NCBI GenBank assembly: GCA_905235605.1
Contig: CAJOMF010000012.1
Span: 1-57,992, forward strand
Direction: 5' to 3'
Origin: an uncultured bacterium
Lineage (GTDB): Bacteria > UBP6 > UBA1177
Length of the DNA stretch: 57,992 nt
The notes under the pieces are model-generated. The model was given only the letters and a program-made list of their open reading frames with translations. It searched no databases and was not told the DNA's origin. Of the stretch, positions 35,314 through 43,413 are shown one piece after another. Position 1 is the stretch's first letter. The number at the start of each line of letters is the position of its first letter. The position numbers and the translations under genes are program-made.

Positions 35314-35402
35314 TGGTAGTTAAACTGCTTTTCAAAATTGACAGTTTTAAATATTTATTGAGTATATTGAACGGTTTTTTGAGAAAGAGAAAAAAAATAT
35401 GA
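35310..35402 (+). pseudogene. Remnant of a second flippase C-terminus
   Basis: A 30-codon reading frame overlaps the wzx stop. It encodes KLLFKIDSFKYLLSILNGFL, nearly the same as the C-terminus of the other flippase at 46638 (KLFKIDSFEYLFSMIKGFL). Its stop overlaps the ATP-grasp start (ATGA). In the second locus that flippase is followed by an ATP-grasp gene too, so the remnant marks a crossover just before the ATP-grasp gene. Confidence 0.85.
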
Positions 35403-36646
35403 AGAAAAAAATTTTAATATTGGGTGGTGCAAGTGTTCACTGCAAGTTGGTCGAAGTTGCCCAAAAATTGGGATGTTATACAATAGTTACTGATTACCTT
35501 AATAATTCTCCGGCAAAGCAAATTGCTGATGAAAGTTGGAATTTGAACATTATGGATGTCGACCTGATTGTCGAAAAATGCAAAGAGGAGAAAGTCGATG
35601 CAGTTATTTCTGGATGGCTTGATCCCTGTCAAAGACCGTATTGCGAAATATGTGAAAAATTAGGACTGCCGTGCTACGGAACAAAGGAGCAGTTCTATCA
35701 AATGACGGATAAACATGCTTTCAAGAAGATGTGTATCGATAACGGCGTAGATGTTATACCCGAGTATGATGAAAGAGATATAGATAAAGTCGAATACCCT
35801 GTATTTGTAAAGCCTGTGGACAACAGGGGATCAAGAGGGCAGACTGTATGTTATGATAAGGAATCCCTTGTCAAAGCTATTGAATATGCCAAATCGGAAT
35901 CGTCAAACGGAGATATTCTGATTGAAAAATATATGAAAGATGCTGAGGAATTGCAGGTTACATATTTTTTTGTTAATGGTGAACCGTTTCTTCTTAGAAC
36001 GACAGATAGTTATTGTGGCTCAGAGGATAACCACCTCGAAAAAGTGGTGGCTTGCGCGATTTCGCCTTCCAAACATACCGAACAATATTTGAAAACCAGC
36101 CATAACCAAGTCATAAAAATGTTCAAACGGCTCGGTTTTATGAATGGGCCGATATTTATGCAGGGATTTGTCGATAAAGGTGTTTTCCGCTTTTTTGATC
36201 CTGGTCTCAGATTCCCAGGTGTTGATTATGAACGCATCTATGAAAAAGTTTTCGGTATCAGTCTCATGGAACTTATGGTTCAAATTGCAGTCAACGGAAA
36301 ATGCGATCAAGGAGTCGTTCTTCCCAAAGACGGTGTCAATTTAAACGGGAAGCGTGCGGCTGTTCTGTTCCCGACGGTAAAAGCTGGAAAAGTTGGAAAA
36401 ATATGCGGCTTGGAAGAATTGATTTCCGATGATCATGTCGTCTCTGTATGGCGGAGATGTGATGTCGGTGATGAAGTGAAGTGGTGCTATAACGTTAATC
36501 AGCGATCATTGGAGGCCGATATTCTGTGCGATGGAACGGAGCAATTAAAAAAGTATCTGAAGAAGTTTTTATCAAAATATAAGGTCTACGATATCAATGG
36601 AAACGATATGGTTTTCGAAATTTTTGATGCAGAAAGGGTGATCTGA
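35399..36646 (+). CDS. ATP-grasp ligase
   Basis: A 415-residue ATP-grasp protein. The N-terminal Rossmann-like domain has ILGGASVHCKLVEVAQKLG, the ATP-binding part VFVKPVDNRGSRGQT lies near 137-151, and metal-site acidic residues lie near 265-290. ATP-grasp enzymes form an amide or ester bond between an acid and an amine. Here it may attach an amino acid or acid to a sugar, together with the ornithine-cyclodeaminase-like gene that follows. The second locus has a related but distinct ATP-grasp gene at 48098. Confidence 0.82.
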   Translation: MKKKILILGGASVHCKLVEVAQKLGCYTIVTDYLNNSPAKQIADESWNLNIMDVDLIVEKCKEEKVDAVISGWLDPCQRPYCEICEKLGLPCYGTKEQFYQMTDKHAFKKMCIDNGVDVIPEYDERDIDKVEYPVFVKPVDNRGSRGQTVCYDKESLVKAIEYAKSESSNGDILIEKYMKDAEELQVTYFFVNGEPFLLRTTDSYCGSEDNHLEKVVACAISPSKHTEQYLKTSHNQVIKMFKRLGFMNGPIFMQGFVDKGVFRFFDPGLRFPGVDYERIYEKVFGISLMELMVQIAVNGKCDQGVVLPKDGVNLNGKRAAVLFPTVKAGKVGKICGLEELISDDHVVSVWRRCDVGDEVKWCYNVNQRSLEADILCDGTEQLKKYLKKFLSKYKVYDINGNDMVFEIFDAERVI

Positions 36647-36679
36647 TTTTAGGTTAAAAAATAGAAAAGGAGAAATGCT

Positions 36680-37705
36680 ATGAATTTTAAGCGCGACATT
36701 CTTGTTTTAACACAACGTGATTTGATGGATTCCGGCTGTTTTGATTTTAAAGCCGCAATTGAAGTGATCGAAAAAACATTGGTCGATTTTTCTAAAGGCA
36801 GAATAATTTTCCCCGATAAAGTTTCTGTCGTTTTTAATGAGTCCACTCAGGATAGAATAAATTGTCTGCCTGGTGGTCTCATAGATGAAAAAATCTACGG
36901 AATGAAATGGGTGTCGGTTTTTCCGGAAAATCCTTATTTGAAAAATCTGCCTAATTTAAGTGCTGTTATTTTGCTTTCGGAATTAGAAAACGGATTTCCT
37001 GTTGCTTTTATGGAAGGAACTCTCTGTTCAAATATGAGAACTGCTTCAATGAGTGCTATAGGTGCCAAATATCTGGCTAATCCGAATCCGCAGACTATAG
37101 GTTTTATCGGCACTGGCGAACAAGCTAAATCACACTTTCTTGCAATGAAAAATGTGTTTCCGTCGATTCGTATATGTAAAATATCGGCTAACAGCGAAGC
37201 AAGTGAAGAATTGTTTATTGCACAAATGAAAAAGTTCCATCCAGATGTGGAATTTACAGCTTATCACGAGAATTATAAAGATGCTGCAACGGATGCAGAT
37301 ATCATTGTCACTGCGATCAGCGGACAAGAACCTATTTTGAAGGCGGCATGGATCAAAAAAGGAGCTTTTTACTGTCATGTTGCCGGTTATGAAGATGAGT
37401 TCAAGGTCGCACAAAAAGCAGATAAAATCGTTTGCGATGACTGGAATGTAGTAAAACACAGAACTCAAACAATCAGCAGAATGTATAAACAAGGATTGCT
37501 GAAAGACGAAGATATTCACGCCAATTTATACGAGATTGTAACCGGACATAAGCCTGGACGCGAAAATGCAGATGAATTTATATATTATAACGGTGTCGGA
37601 TTGTCCTACATCGATGTTGCGCTTGCGACCTGGATGTACAAAAAAGCCAAAGCAAAAGGTTGTGGTCAGGTAATTACAATGCAGGACAAATCAATGTTCG
37701 ATTGA
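36680..37705 (+). CDS. Ornithine cyclodeaminase/mu-crystallin family protein
   Basis: A 341-residue enzyme of the ornithine cyclodeaminase/mu-crystallin family. NAD is bound by IGFIGTGEQAKSHF near 138-151, the conserved GMKWVSVFPENP is near 74-85, and the substrate-side motif TASMSAIGAKYLA lies near 120. Family members reduce or cyclise amino acids: ornithine cyclodeaminase, ketimine reductase, SbnB. Behind an ATP-grasp ligase it may prepare a non-standard amino acid for attachment to the glycan. It is the last intact gene of the first locus; a deletion scar of an acyltransferase follows. Confidence 0.85.
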   Translation: MNFKRDILVLTQRDLMDSGCFDFKAAIEVIEKTLVDFSKGRIIFPDKVSVVFNESTQDRINCLPGGLIDEKIYGMKWVSVFPENPYLKNLPNLSAVILLSELENGFPVAFMEGTLCSNMRTASMSAIGAKYLANPNPQTIGFIGTGEQAKSHFLAMKNVFPSIRICKISANSEASEELFIAQMKKFHPDVEFTAYHENYKDAATDADIIVTAISGQEPILKAAWIKKGAFYCHVAGYEDEFKVAQKADKIVCDDWNVVKHRTQTISRMYKQGLLKDEDIHANLYEIVTGHKPGRENADEFIYYNGVGLSYIDVALATWMYKKAKAKGCGQVITMQDKSMFD

Positions 37706-37748
37706 TGCCTCAAATCATTTTCTTATATTCCCCCAAACTATCCACCCA

Positions 37749-37933
37749 ATCTCCAACACACCGAATCTAAACGAGGTTCCAGCACCAGATTCTTGCCGCT
37801 TTATGCGATAGGTTGCGTTATCGCGATATTTACGGTCTGCACTTTAATCGACATTCTGAGAATAAACTGTCTGGAAAAGCCTTTCTTCAGGTTGCTTCGA
37901 CAGGCTCAGCAACCGGTGCCGCCGCAGGATTAG
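37749..37933 (+). pseudogene. Acyltransferase deletion scar
   Basis: Bases 37749-37793 match the first ~15 codons of the acyltransferase at 55151, but its start is ATC instead of ATG. Bases 37794-37933 match that gene's last 46 codons and stop (56106-56245) without any insertion or deletion. The ~900 bases in between are missing, and the two pieces are out of frame by one. This is an internal deletion of a gene that once ended the first locus in the same way as the intact one ends the second. A TAGGG-rich tail follows in both copies. Confidence 0.92.
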
Positions 37934-37981
37934 GGTGTATAGGGTGTTTAGGGAGCGGCGGAGGGAATGATTCTACCGATT

Positions 37982-38043
37982 CAAGCCTCCCCTGAAGTAG
38001 GGGAGGTGCCGTAAAACGGCGGAGAGGTCTGAAACGTCTCTAC
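37982..38043. repeat. Palindromic interspersed repeat (copy 2)
   Basis: CCTCCCCTGAAGTAGGGGAGG (hairpin), GCCGTAAAACGGC (hairpin), AGAGGTC and ACGTCTCTAC form an element related, in inverted order, to the one at 23132-23230. It lies in the 459-base gap between the ornithine-cyclodeaminase-like gene and the DNA-binding-protein gene, beside the acyltransferase scar. Confidence 0.75.
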
Positions 38044-38097
38044 GAATCAATGAATGAAAAATTTAAAATTCGGTTAAAATAAAAATCTAAAAATAAT

Positions 38098-38126
38098 TTG
38101 ACTTTCATTTATTCTTTGGATATGTT
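38098..38126 (+). promoter_or_regulatory. Promoter of the DNA-binding-protein gene
   Basis: TTGACT (38098-38103) and TATGTT (38121-38126) with exactly 17 bases between them lie 39 bases before the ATG at 38165. The gene thus has its own promoter and is not simply the end of the upstream operon. Confidence 0.65.
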
Positions 38127-38164
38127 TCTTTTTCAGTGATCATTTTGAGGAATGGGGGCGGCAT

Positions 38165-38941
38165 ATGAATAAAGACCTGACTGCTTCAAGGATAGATCGG
38201 CAGAATATTTTGAATAATGAAATGGCTATTGAAGAAATTCAAGATAAGTCCGGTATCGTTGGAATTGAGTGGGACGGCAAGACTTATCTGACAAAGGAAG
38301 CTGTTGCATCGTTTTTTGAGGTGGATATCAGAACGATTAGCCGATATATTGAACAGAATAATAATGAGTTGACAGAAAACGGATACGTTGTTCTTCGAGG
38401 AAAGCAATTGAAGAGTTTTCTTGCTACAGCTTCAGAATACTATGCTAAGGACATTAATGTCCCTAGCAAAATTAGTCAGCTGGGTCTTTTTGATTTCAAA
38501 GTATTTCTAAATATGGCGATGCTTTTGTCTGAAAGTGAAAAAGCCAGGGCTTTACGGCAACTTATGCTGGATATTGTTATTGATTTGATAAATCGGCGGA
38601 CTGGCGGAGGTACAAAATATATTAATCAGCGCGATAAAGATTTTATCGGGTCGTATTTGCAGGAAGAAAACTATAGAAGAGAATTTACGGATGCTCTTAA
38701 ACAATGCGTCGCAGAAGATCGTTACAAATACGCACATTTTACAGATATGATTTATGTGAGTATTTTTAAAGAAAAAGCACGTGAATATAAAAAGATACTT
38801 GATCTCAAAGCAAGTGAGAAGGTGAGAGATACTTTCTATAGTGAAATCCTTGATATTATTGCTGCGTATGAAAGCGGATTGGCAGATGCTATAAAGTCAG
38901 ATGAAGAATTGAAATTGGCAATTATTAAAGCAATTCAATAA
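38165..38941 (+). CDS. DNA-binding protein, RhuM-like
   Basis: A 258-residue protein. The region 38-80 (LTKEAVASFFEVDIRTISRY, then VVLRGKQLK) is a helix-turn-helix of the kind found in RhuM-type and phage-related DNA-binding proteins. The middle (about 95-145) forms helices and the C-terminal 110 residues are charged and helical. Function is unknown: it could be a regulator or an antitoxin-like partner of a lost toxin. A 27-base piece of its coding sequence (38444-38470, holding the palindrome GGACATTAATGTCC) occurs again between genes at 57290. It lies between an acyltransferase scar and the DegT promoter. Confidence 0.6.
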   Translation: MNKDLTASRIDRQNILNNEMAIEEIQDKSGIVGIEWDGKTYLTKEAVASFFEVDIRTISRYIEQNNNELTENGYVVLRGKQLKSFLATASEYYAKDINVPSKISQLGLFDFKVFLNMAMLLSESEKARALRQLMLDIVIDLINRRTGGGTKYINQRDKDFIGSYLQEENYRREFTDALKQCVAEDRYKYAHFTDMIYVSIFKEKAREYKKILDLKASEKVRDTFYSEILDIIAAYESGLADAIKSDEELKLAIIKAIQ

Positions 38942-38959
38942 ATAACGTTTTTAACCTTT

Positions 38960-39014
38960 TTCGCATTTCCTAAAAAAATCAGTATAATGGGGCGGTTTTT
39001 TGAAGGAGAGCACC
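38960..39014 (+). promoter_or_regulatory. DegT promoter region, copy 1
   Basis: TATAAT at 38983-38988 with GGGGCGG behind it lies 27 bases before the DegT start. The preceding sequence TCGCATTTCCTAAAAAAATC is shared with copy 2 at 57325-57377, so the promoter was duplicated along with the gene. GAAGGAGAG provides the ribosome binding site. Confidence 0.7.
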
Positions 39015-40124
39015 ATGACCATAAACGTTACCCGTTCCTCGATGCCGGGTTTTGAAGAGTATTGCGAGGAGATAAAAGAGCTTTGGGAGAGCCGCTGGCT
39101 TACGAATTCAGGGGCAAAGCACCAGAAATTTCAGGCTGAGCTTGAAAAAATGCTGGGAGTGCCGCATGTTGTGCTTTTTACGAACGGGCATCTGGCGCTT
39201 GAAAACATAATTGCGGCGTTCGGATTTCCGAAAGGGGCTGAAGTCATTACGACTCCTTTCACTTTCGCTTCGACGACTCATGCTATCGTGCGGAACGACC
39301 TTACTCCTGTTTTCTGCGATGTGAATCCTGAAAATTACACGATCGATGCTGATAAGATCGAGGCTCTGATAACCGAAAAAACGGTTGCGATAGTGCCTGT
39401 TCATGTTTACGGGAACATGTGCGATGTCGAAAAAATCGCCGGTATCGCGAAAAAGCACAACTTGAAGGTGATTTACGATGCGGCTCACGCTTTCGCGGTG
39501 AAATACAAAGGCATTAGTTCGGCTTGTTTCGGTGATGCTTCGATGTTCAGTTTCCATGCGACCAAGGTTTTCAACACGATCGAAGGGGGCGCGGTCTGTT
39601 TTTCGGACGATCCGCTTGTGGACAAACTTAACAGCATGAAAAATTTCGGCATAACGAGCCCTGAAAGTGTCGGATTTGTCGGCGGGAATGCGAAAATGAG
39701 CGAGTTTCAGGCGGCGATGGGGATTTGCAACCTGCGTCATCTTGAAGGGGAAATCGCAAAACGGAAAGCTGTAGTAGAACGCTACTTTAGTCATCTTGAC
39801 GGAGTGAAAGGGATAAAACTTTGCAAAACTGATAAGGACGTCACGCCGAATTATGCTTATTTCCCGGTCGTTTTCGACGGTTTCGGAGCAACGAGAGACG
39901 AAATCTTCGCAAAACTCGGGGAAAACGGCATTATGGCGAGGAAATATTTCTATCCGCTGACGAATTCGTTCGAGTGTTACCGTGATTTTCCGACTGCCGG
40001 CAGCGAAAAAACGCCGGTCGCCGCATACTTTGCCGACAGGGTGCTGACACTTCCGCTTTATGCAGATCTTGCGTTGGAAGATGTCGATAAAATTTGTGAG
40101 ATAATTTTGAACTGCAGGAGATAA
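39015..40124 (+). CDS. DegT/DnrJ/EryC1/StrS-type sugar aminotransferase
   Basis: A 369-residue PLP-dependent aminotransferase that acts on keto sugars linked to a nucleotide. The PLP lysine lies in FSFHATKVFNTIEGGAV at about residue 186. VIYDAAHAFAVKYKG, near 153, has the aspartate that contacts the pyridine nitrogen. FTNGHLALENIIAAFG near 54 is the usual N-terminal phosphate-binding region. It heads the second polysaccharide locus behind a conserved promoter. A second, closely related copy starts at 57378 and is cut off by the window end. Confidence 0.93.
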   Translation: MTINVTRSSMPGFEEYCEEIKELWESRWLTNSGAKHQKFQAELEKMLGVPHVVLFTNGHLALENIIAAFGFPKGAEVITTPFTFASTTHAIVRNDLTPVFCDVNPENYTIDADKIEALITEKTVAIVPVHVYGNMCDVEKIAGIAKKHNLKVIYDAAHAFAVKYKGISSACFGDASMFSFHATKVFNTIEGGAVCFSDDPLVDKLNSMKNFGITSPESVGFVGGNAKMSEFQAAMGICNLRHLEGEIAKRKAVVERYFSHLDGVKGIKLCKTDKDVTPNYAYFPVVFDGFGATRDEIFAKLGENGIMARKYFYPLTNSFECYRDFPTAGSEKTPVAAYFADRVLTLPLYADLALEDVDKICEIILNCRR

Positions 40125-40126
40125 AA

Positions 40127-40327
40127 ATGAAAGGAATAATTCTTGCCGGCGGCAAAGGAACAAGGCTTTACCCGATTGTTCAAAAGGATGACGACGGTTA
40201 TTCCTCTTTGTCTGCACTTTCTGATTTTAAAGTGCGTTCAGATGCTTCGTTCGAAAAAGATTACCTTTCCGGAGTCTACGGCGGAATACCCATGCTGAAA
40301 GAATTTTCAATGAAAGCAGGGGAGTGA
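40127..40327 (+). pseudogene. Chimeric remnant: RmlA start fused to RloA C-terminus
   Basis: Codons 1-17 (MKGIILAGGKGTRLYPI) are the start of a glucose-1-phosphate thymidylyltransferase (RmlA). From about base 40178 the frame changes to a peptide with LSALSDFKVRSDASFEKDYL and GVYGGIPML. As I recall the family, this is how RloA-type AAA ATPases end. The rloB gene follows at once, as RloB normally follows RloA. Both parent genes are thus truncated here, rmlA at its 5' end and rloA at its 3' end. The fusion is probably not functional. Confidence 0.8.
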
Positions 40328-40328
40328 A

Positions 40329-40997
40329 TTGAAGAAAGAAGATCTGTTTAAAAAGCGTCGCGAACCTCGCAAAAATAGAAGGTATGGCTTTAAAACTCCA
40401 AAGGCGAACTCTTACCTTATCGTGACGGAAGGAAAATGCACAGAACCGAATTATTTCAACGGATTAAAAAAAAGGATTCTAGATAATGTCGGCGGAAATG
40501 TAGAAGTTATAGATATTTCTGGAGAGGGTGCATCGACCCAAAAACTTATAGAGATCACAGATCAGCGTGTTAACCGAGCCAAAATTCCATATCAGAATAT
40601 TTGGGTAGTTTTTGACAAGGATGATTTTAAGGATTTTGATCAGGCGATCAGAGAAGGCGAAGACAGGGGATATAATGTCGCTTGGAGCAATCAGAGCTTT
40701 GAATATTGGATCTATCTGCATTTTGGATACAGCGATGCAGATCTGCATAGAGACCAATGGAATGCCAAGCTTGATGAGCTGTTTAAATCTAAAGGGCTTT
40801 CAAAATCAGGATATAAGAAAAATATCAATGACCTTTATGAGCTGCTGGATTCCTTCGGCGGTGTTCAGAAAGCAATAAACAATGCAAAAAATAGAATGAA
40901 GGAATTTAAATCTAAAAAATCTAAACCATCGGAATATGCTCCAGGAACAACCGTGCATATTCTTGTGGAAGAGTTGCGGGGTTATTTAGAGTATTAG
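40329..40997 (+). CDS. rloB: RloB-like protein (TOPRIM/OLD-type, AbiLii-related)
   Basis: A 222-residue RloB-family protein. TOPRIM-like residues are visible: the Glu of LIVTEGKCTEPNYF near 28-41 and the Asp pair in WVVFDKDDF near 91. FEYWIYLHFGY near 120 is a typical RloB stretch. RloB and the related AbiLii pair with an AAA ATPase (RloA/AbiLi) in restriction-linked or abortive-infection defence. Here the partner has been reduced to its C-terminal end in the preceding chimeric ORF. It starts at TTG (40329) behind AGGGGAG. Whether it still works, possibly with the next ATPase, is unknown. Confidence 0.83.
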   Translation: MKKEDLFKKRREPRKNRRYGFKTPKANSYLIVTEGKCTEPNYFNGLKKRILDNVGGNVEVIDISGEGASTQKLIEITDQRVNRAKIPYQNIWVVFDKDDFKDFDQAIREGEDRGYNVAWSNQSFEYWIYLHFGYSDADLHRDQWNAKLDELFKSKGLSKSGYKKNINDLYELLDSFGGVQKAINNAKNRMKEFKSKKSKPSEYAPGTTVHILVEELRGYLEY

Positions 40998-41031
40998 GAG
41001 CGGTGGAAAGAAAACTGGATGAGTGAGGGGG

Positions 41032-43287
41032 ATGAAACTCGTATTTTCTTCGATAAAAAATGGGACAATATTTGAACCTGATTTTCAGAATTTGACTCCT
41101 GATGTGGGAACCATTGAGTTTAAGCATATGAACACGCCAGGCGGTATCGCTGTTGTGTATGCCCCTAATGGTACCGGGAAGAGCAGTTTTGCAAAAGTGT
41201 TAGAAAAAGAAACAGCGAATGATTTGTCATTCGTAGCAACAGACGATATTGGAGCAACTATCACATTTAATGCATTCCACATTATCCAAGACCAGATAAA
41301 TCGAAATGTTATTCCAGGAAAAGAAACTGATTACTTGATTGGGCAACAAATCAGAAGAGAATATGAACTGCGAAACAGAATAAATTCCGCTTTTGATACC
41401 GTCTATAAAAAGTTGCCTGGGAAATACAAGAGTGATTTTAAAGTTTCCAAGGTCGAAGACTATCTTCTTACACAGATAGGGACACTTCAAAATCTACCTT
41501 ATCCTACAGCGTTTAAATACATGAGGTGCATCATCAATATTCATTCACACGGAACAAATATCGATCAGGCAGAGTTTCTCTCTTTTATTCGAAATGACAA
41601 TAACAGGCCAAACTTGACTGAGCTGGACACAGACAAGAAAACATGGGTTATTGCTGATTGCAGTGGAAAATCCAAAATAGTAAAGCGAATTATCGGGCTT
41701 GATTGTAACAAGATTGTAGCAAATCAGGGGACAGCACAGATTGAAAGGCATGATGATGCAATTGGTATTTTAGAAAAATATCACTCTTTGGACTCCTGCA
41801 TAGTTTGTGATAATCATGATTTTAATGGAGACGACCTGTTAACCAGAAAGAAAGAAAATCGCAAACGTATTTACGATGGTTTGGATCAAAACACAAAAGA
41901 ATTGCTGGATAAGGTCATAAAGGACAGTAGCCTTGTTTCTTCTGACCCATTTGATATTAAACGTATTGTGAGCGAGTTTGTCTCTGGCGGAGAGGCAATA
42001 GAACTGCATGAGCTTCAAAGTAATCTGAAGATGTATGTTCATGCCATAGGCGATGAAATGATAAATGTTCTATTTCATTGCTTTGACGACACTTCTCTTT
42101 TCCAGGATTATGATGAGTATACAAAGCTTGTGTCTACACAGCCACAATTGGATTCAGAGGAACTTCTTTTCATAGAGGATGTTATCAACGAGAATATCGG
42201 TAAAGACATTACCATTGAGCGGGATCCTGACAGCAAAAACTATAAGCTGAAACTGGGCGATAAGGATCTGTTGGGAATTGACCGCAGCTCTATGGAGCTT
42301 AGCTCTGGAGAACAGAACTTCATATCACTAGCTTTCGAACTGTTGCTGGCACGGCACTCTAATAAGGAATATGTTGTACTAGATGATCCGATCTCAAGCT
42401 TTGATTCAGTGTATAAGAACAAGATAGCTTTTTGCATCATCAAATTCCTTGATAAAAAGAAGCAAATCGTACTTACTCACAATACCGATTTGATTCGACT
42501 CTTAAATGTGCAGCTTAGCAATTGTTTCAACCTATACATTCTCAACAATGTAGAAAATGGACGTAATGGTTTTATTCCTGTCAATGCGCAAGAAAAAGCC
42601 ATGCTGATAAACTTACATGAATTGGTGAAGTTCTTCCAGAATAAATGCAAACAACTTGCTCCGGCTATTAGAAATCGTAGACAATTCCTTATGGCTATGA
42701 TTCCCTTCATGCGTGGATATGCTCATGTGAGCTTGGATCTAGATGATGATTATGGAACGCTTTCAGATATCATGCATGGATATGGAAGCGGAAAAGTAGA
42801 TGTTGTTCCTATCTATAAGAAACTTTTCGGGTATGACTTCGGTGGAACAGAAAAAATCTCTGTTGATGATATATTGAATATAGATTGCACTGCGCTTGAT
42901 ATTCTTGATGGGACTAAATTCCCTTTGCTATCTGATACGCTCAAGCAGACTCTTATTTATTATCATCTTCGGATGAAAGTGGAAAAAGTGCTAGTTGATG
43001 CATTTAGAATCGATGCTCATGATATGGATACGCTTAATCAGATTATTCAGAGAGCGTTTCGAAGAGAACTTGACAATGATGAGCGGAACAGAAATCTGCG
43101 TGTGTTTTTTACAAGTCGGAAAACTCTTCTGAATGAGTTTAATCACTTTGAAGGCAACATGAATATCTTTCAGCCGGCTATAGATATTACTCAGGCTGCA
43201 CTTCAAAAGGAAATTGGTGATATAAAAAATAAGCTCGTCGAAGTTCAAACATTTGCTAATGGTACACAATGGCAGATCGCAAAATAA
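41032..43287 (+). CDS. AAA_13-type ATPase (PrrC/RloC-like)
   Basis: A 751-residue ABC-type ATPase split by a long middle part. Walker A is APNGTGKSS (about 43), the ABC signature LSSGEQNF is near 423, Walker B VVLDDPISSFDS near 447, and the H-loop LTHN near 481. A CxxC pair in SCIVCDNHDF (about 256-259) lies in the helical insert, where Rad50/RloC proteins have a zinc hook. The C-terminal region (about 530-750) could hold an effector. It has FMRGYAH with R561 and H565, loosely like the RxxxH of HEPN or anticodon nucleases. The ATG at 41032 follows GAGGGGG. It sits 34 bases behind rloB. Confidence 0.75.
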   Translation: MKLVFSSIKNGTIFEPDFQNLTPDVGTIEFKHMNTPGGIAVVYAPNGTGKSSFAKVLEKETANDLSFVATDDIGATITFNAFHIIQDQINRNVIPGKETDYLIGQQIRREYELRNRINSAFDTVYKKLPGKYKSDFKVSKVEDYLLTQIGTLQNLPYPTAFKYMRCIINIHSHGTNIDQAEFLSFIRNDNNRPNLTELDTDKKTWVIADCSGKSKIVKRIIGLDCNKIVANQGTAQIERHDDAIGILEKYHSLDSCIVCDNHDFNGDDLLTRKKENRKRIYDGLDQNTKELLDKVIKDSSLVSSDPFDIKRIVSEFVSGGEAIELHELQSNLKMYVHAIGDEMINVLFHCFDDTSLFQDYDEYTKLVSTQPQLDSEELLFIEDVINENIGKDITIERDPDSKNYKLKLGDKDLLGIDRSSMELSSGEQNFISLAFELLLARHSNKEYVVLDDPISSFDSVYKNKIAFCIIKFLDKKKQIVLTHNTDLIRLLNVQLSNCFNLYILNNVENGRNGFIPVNAQEKAMLINLHELVKFFQNKCKQLAPAIRNRRQFLMAMIPFMRGYAHVSLDLDDDYGTLSDIMHGYGSGKVDVVPIYKKLFGYDFGGTEKISVDDILNIDCTALDILDGTKFPLLSDTLKQTLIYYHLRMKVEKVLVDAFRIDAHDMDTLNQIIQRAFRRELDNDERNRNLRVFFTSRKTLLNEFNHFEGNMNIFQPAIDITQAALQKEIGDIKNKLVEVQTFANGTQWQIAK

Positions 43288-43331
43288 AAAATGTAACGTG
43301 GAAGGAAGTGTAGGGGATTGTGAGGTAGATA

Positions 43332-43385
43332 ATGAAAAAGTATGGATTCCTTTTTGGAGCAGGAGCAAAGGTCTCTGAAATATAG
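43332..43385 (+). pseudogene. Remnant of a SIR2-like gene start
   Basis: A 17-codon frame reads MKKYGFLFGAGAKVSEI and stops. MxKYGFLFGAGAE is, from memory, how a group of SIR2-like defence proteins begins. GGTAG lies before the ATG as a weak ribosome binding site. The rest of the gene is gone. It sits in the 126-base gap behind the AAA ATPase, so that ATPase may once have had a SIR2-like partner. Confidence 0.55.
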
Positions 43386-43413
43386 CTAACTTATATAATT
43401 TACGGGGGTAAAA

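Noticed and set aside
37813-37995. Small protein-coding gene of 60 codons
   Set aside because: It is an out-of-frame reading of the acyltransferase 3' end remnant. The same kind of frame appears at 56053-56286 over the intact gene.
39108-40217. Minus-strand reading frame of 369 codons opposite DegT
   Set aside because: The DegT protein is unmistakable. The antisense frame recurs opposite the second DegT copy (57429-57920) only because the genes are paralogues.
40127-40997. Complete RloA-RloB defence operon
   Set aside because: Only the last ~45 codons of the ATPase remain; the ATPase at 41032 is of a different family.
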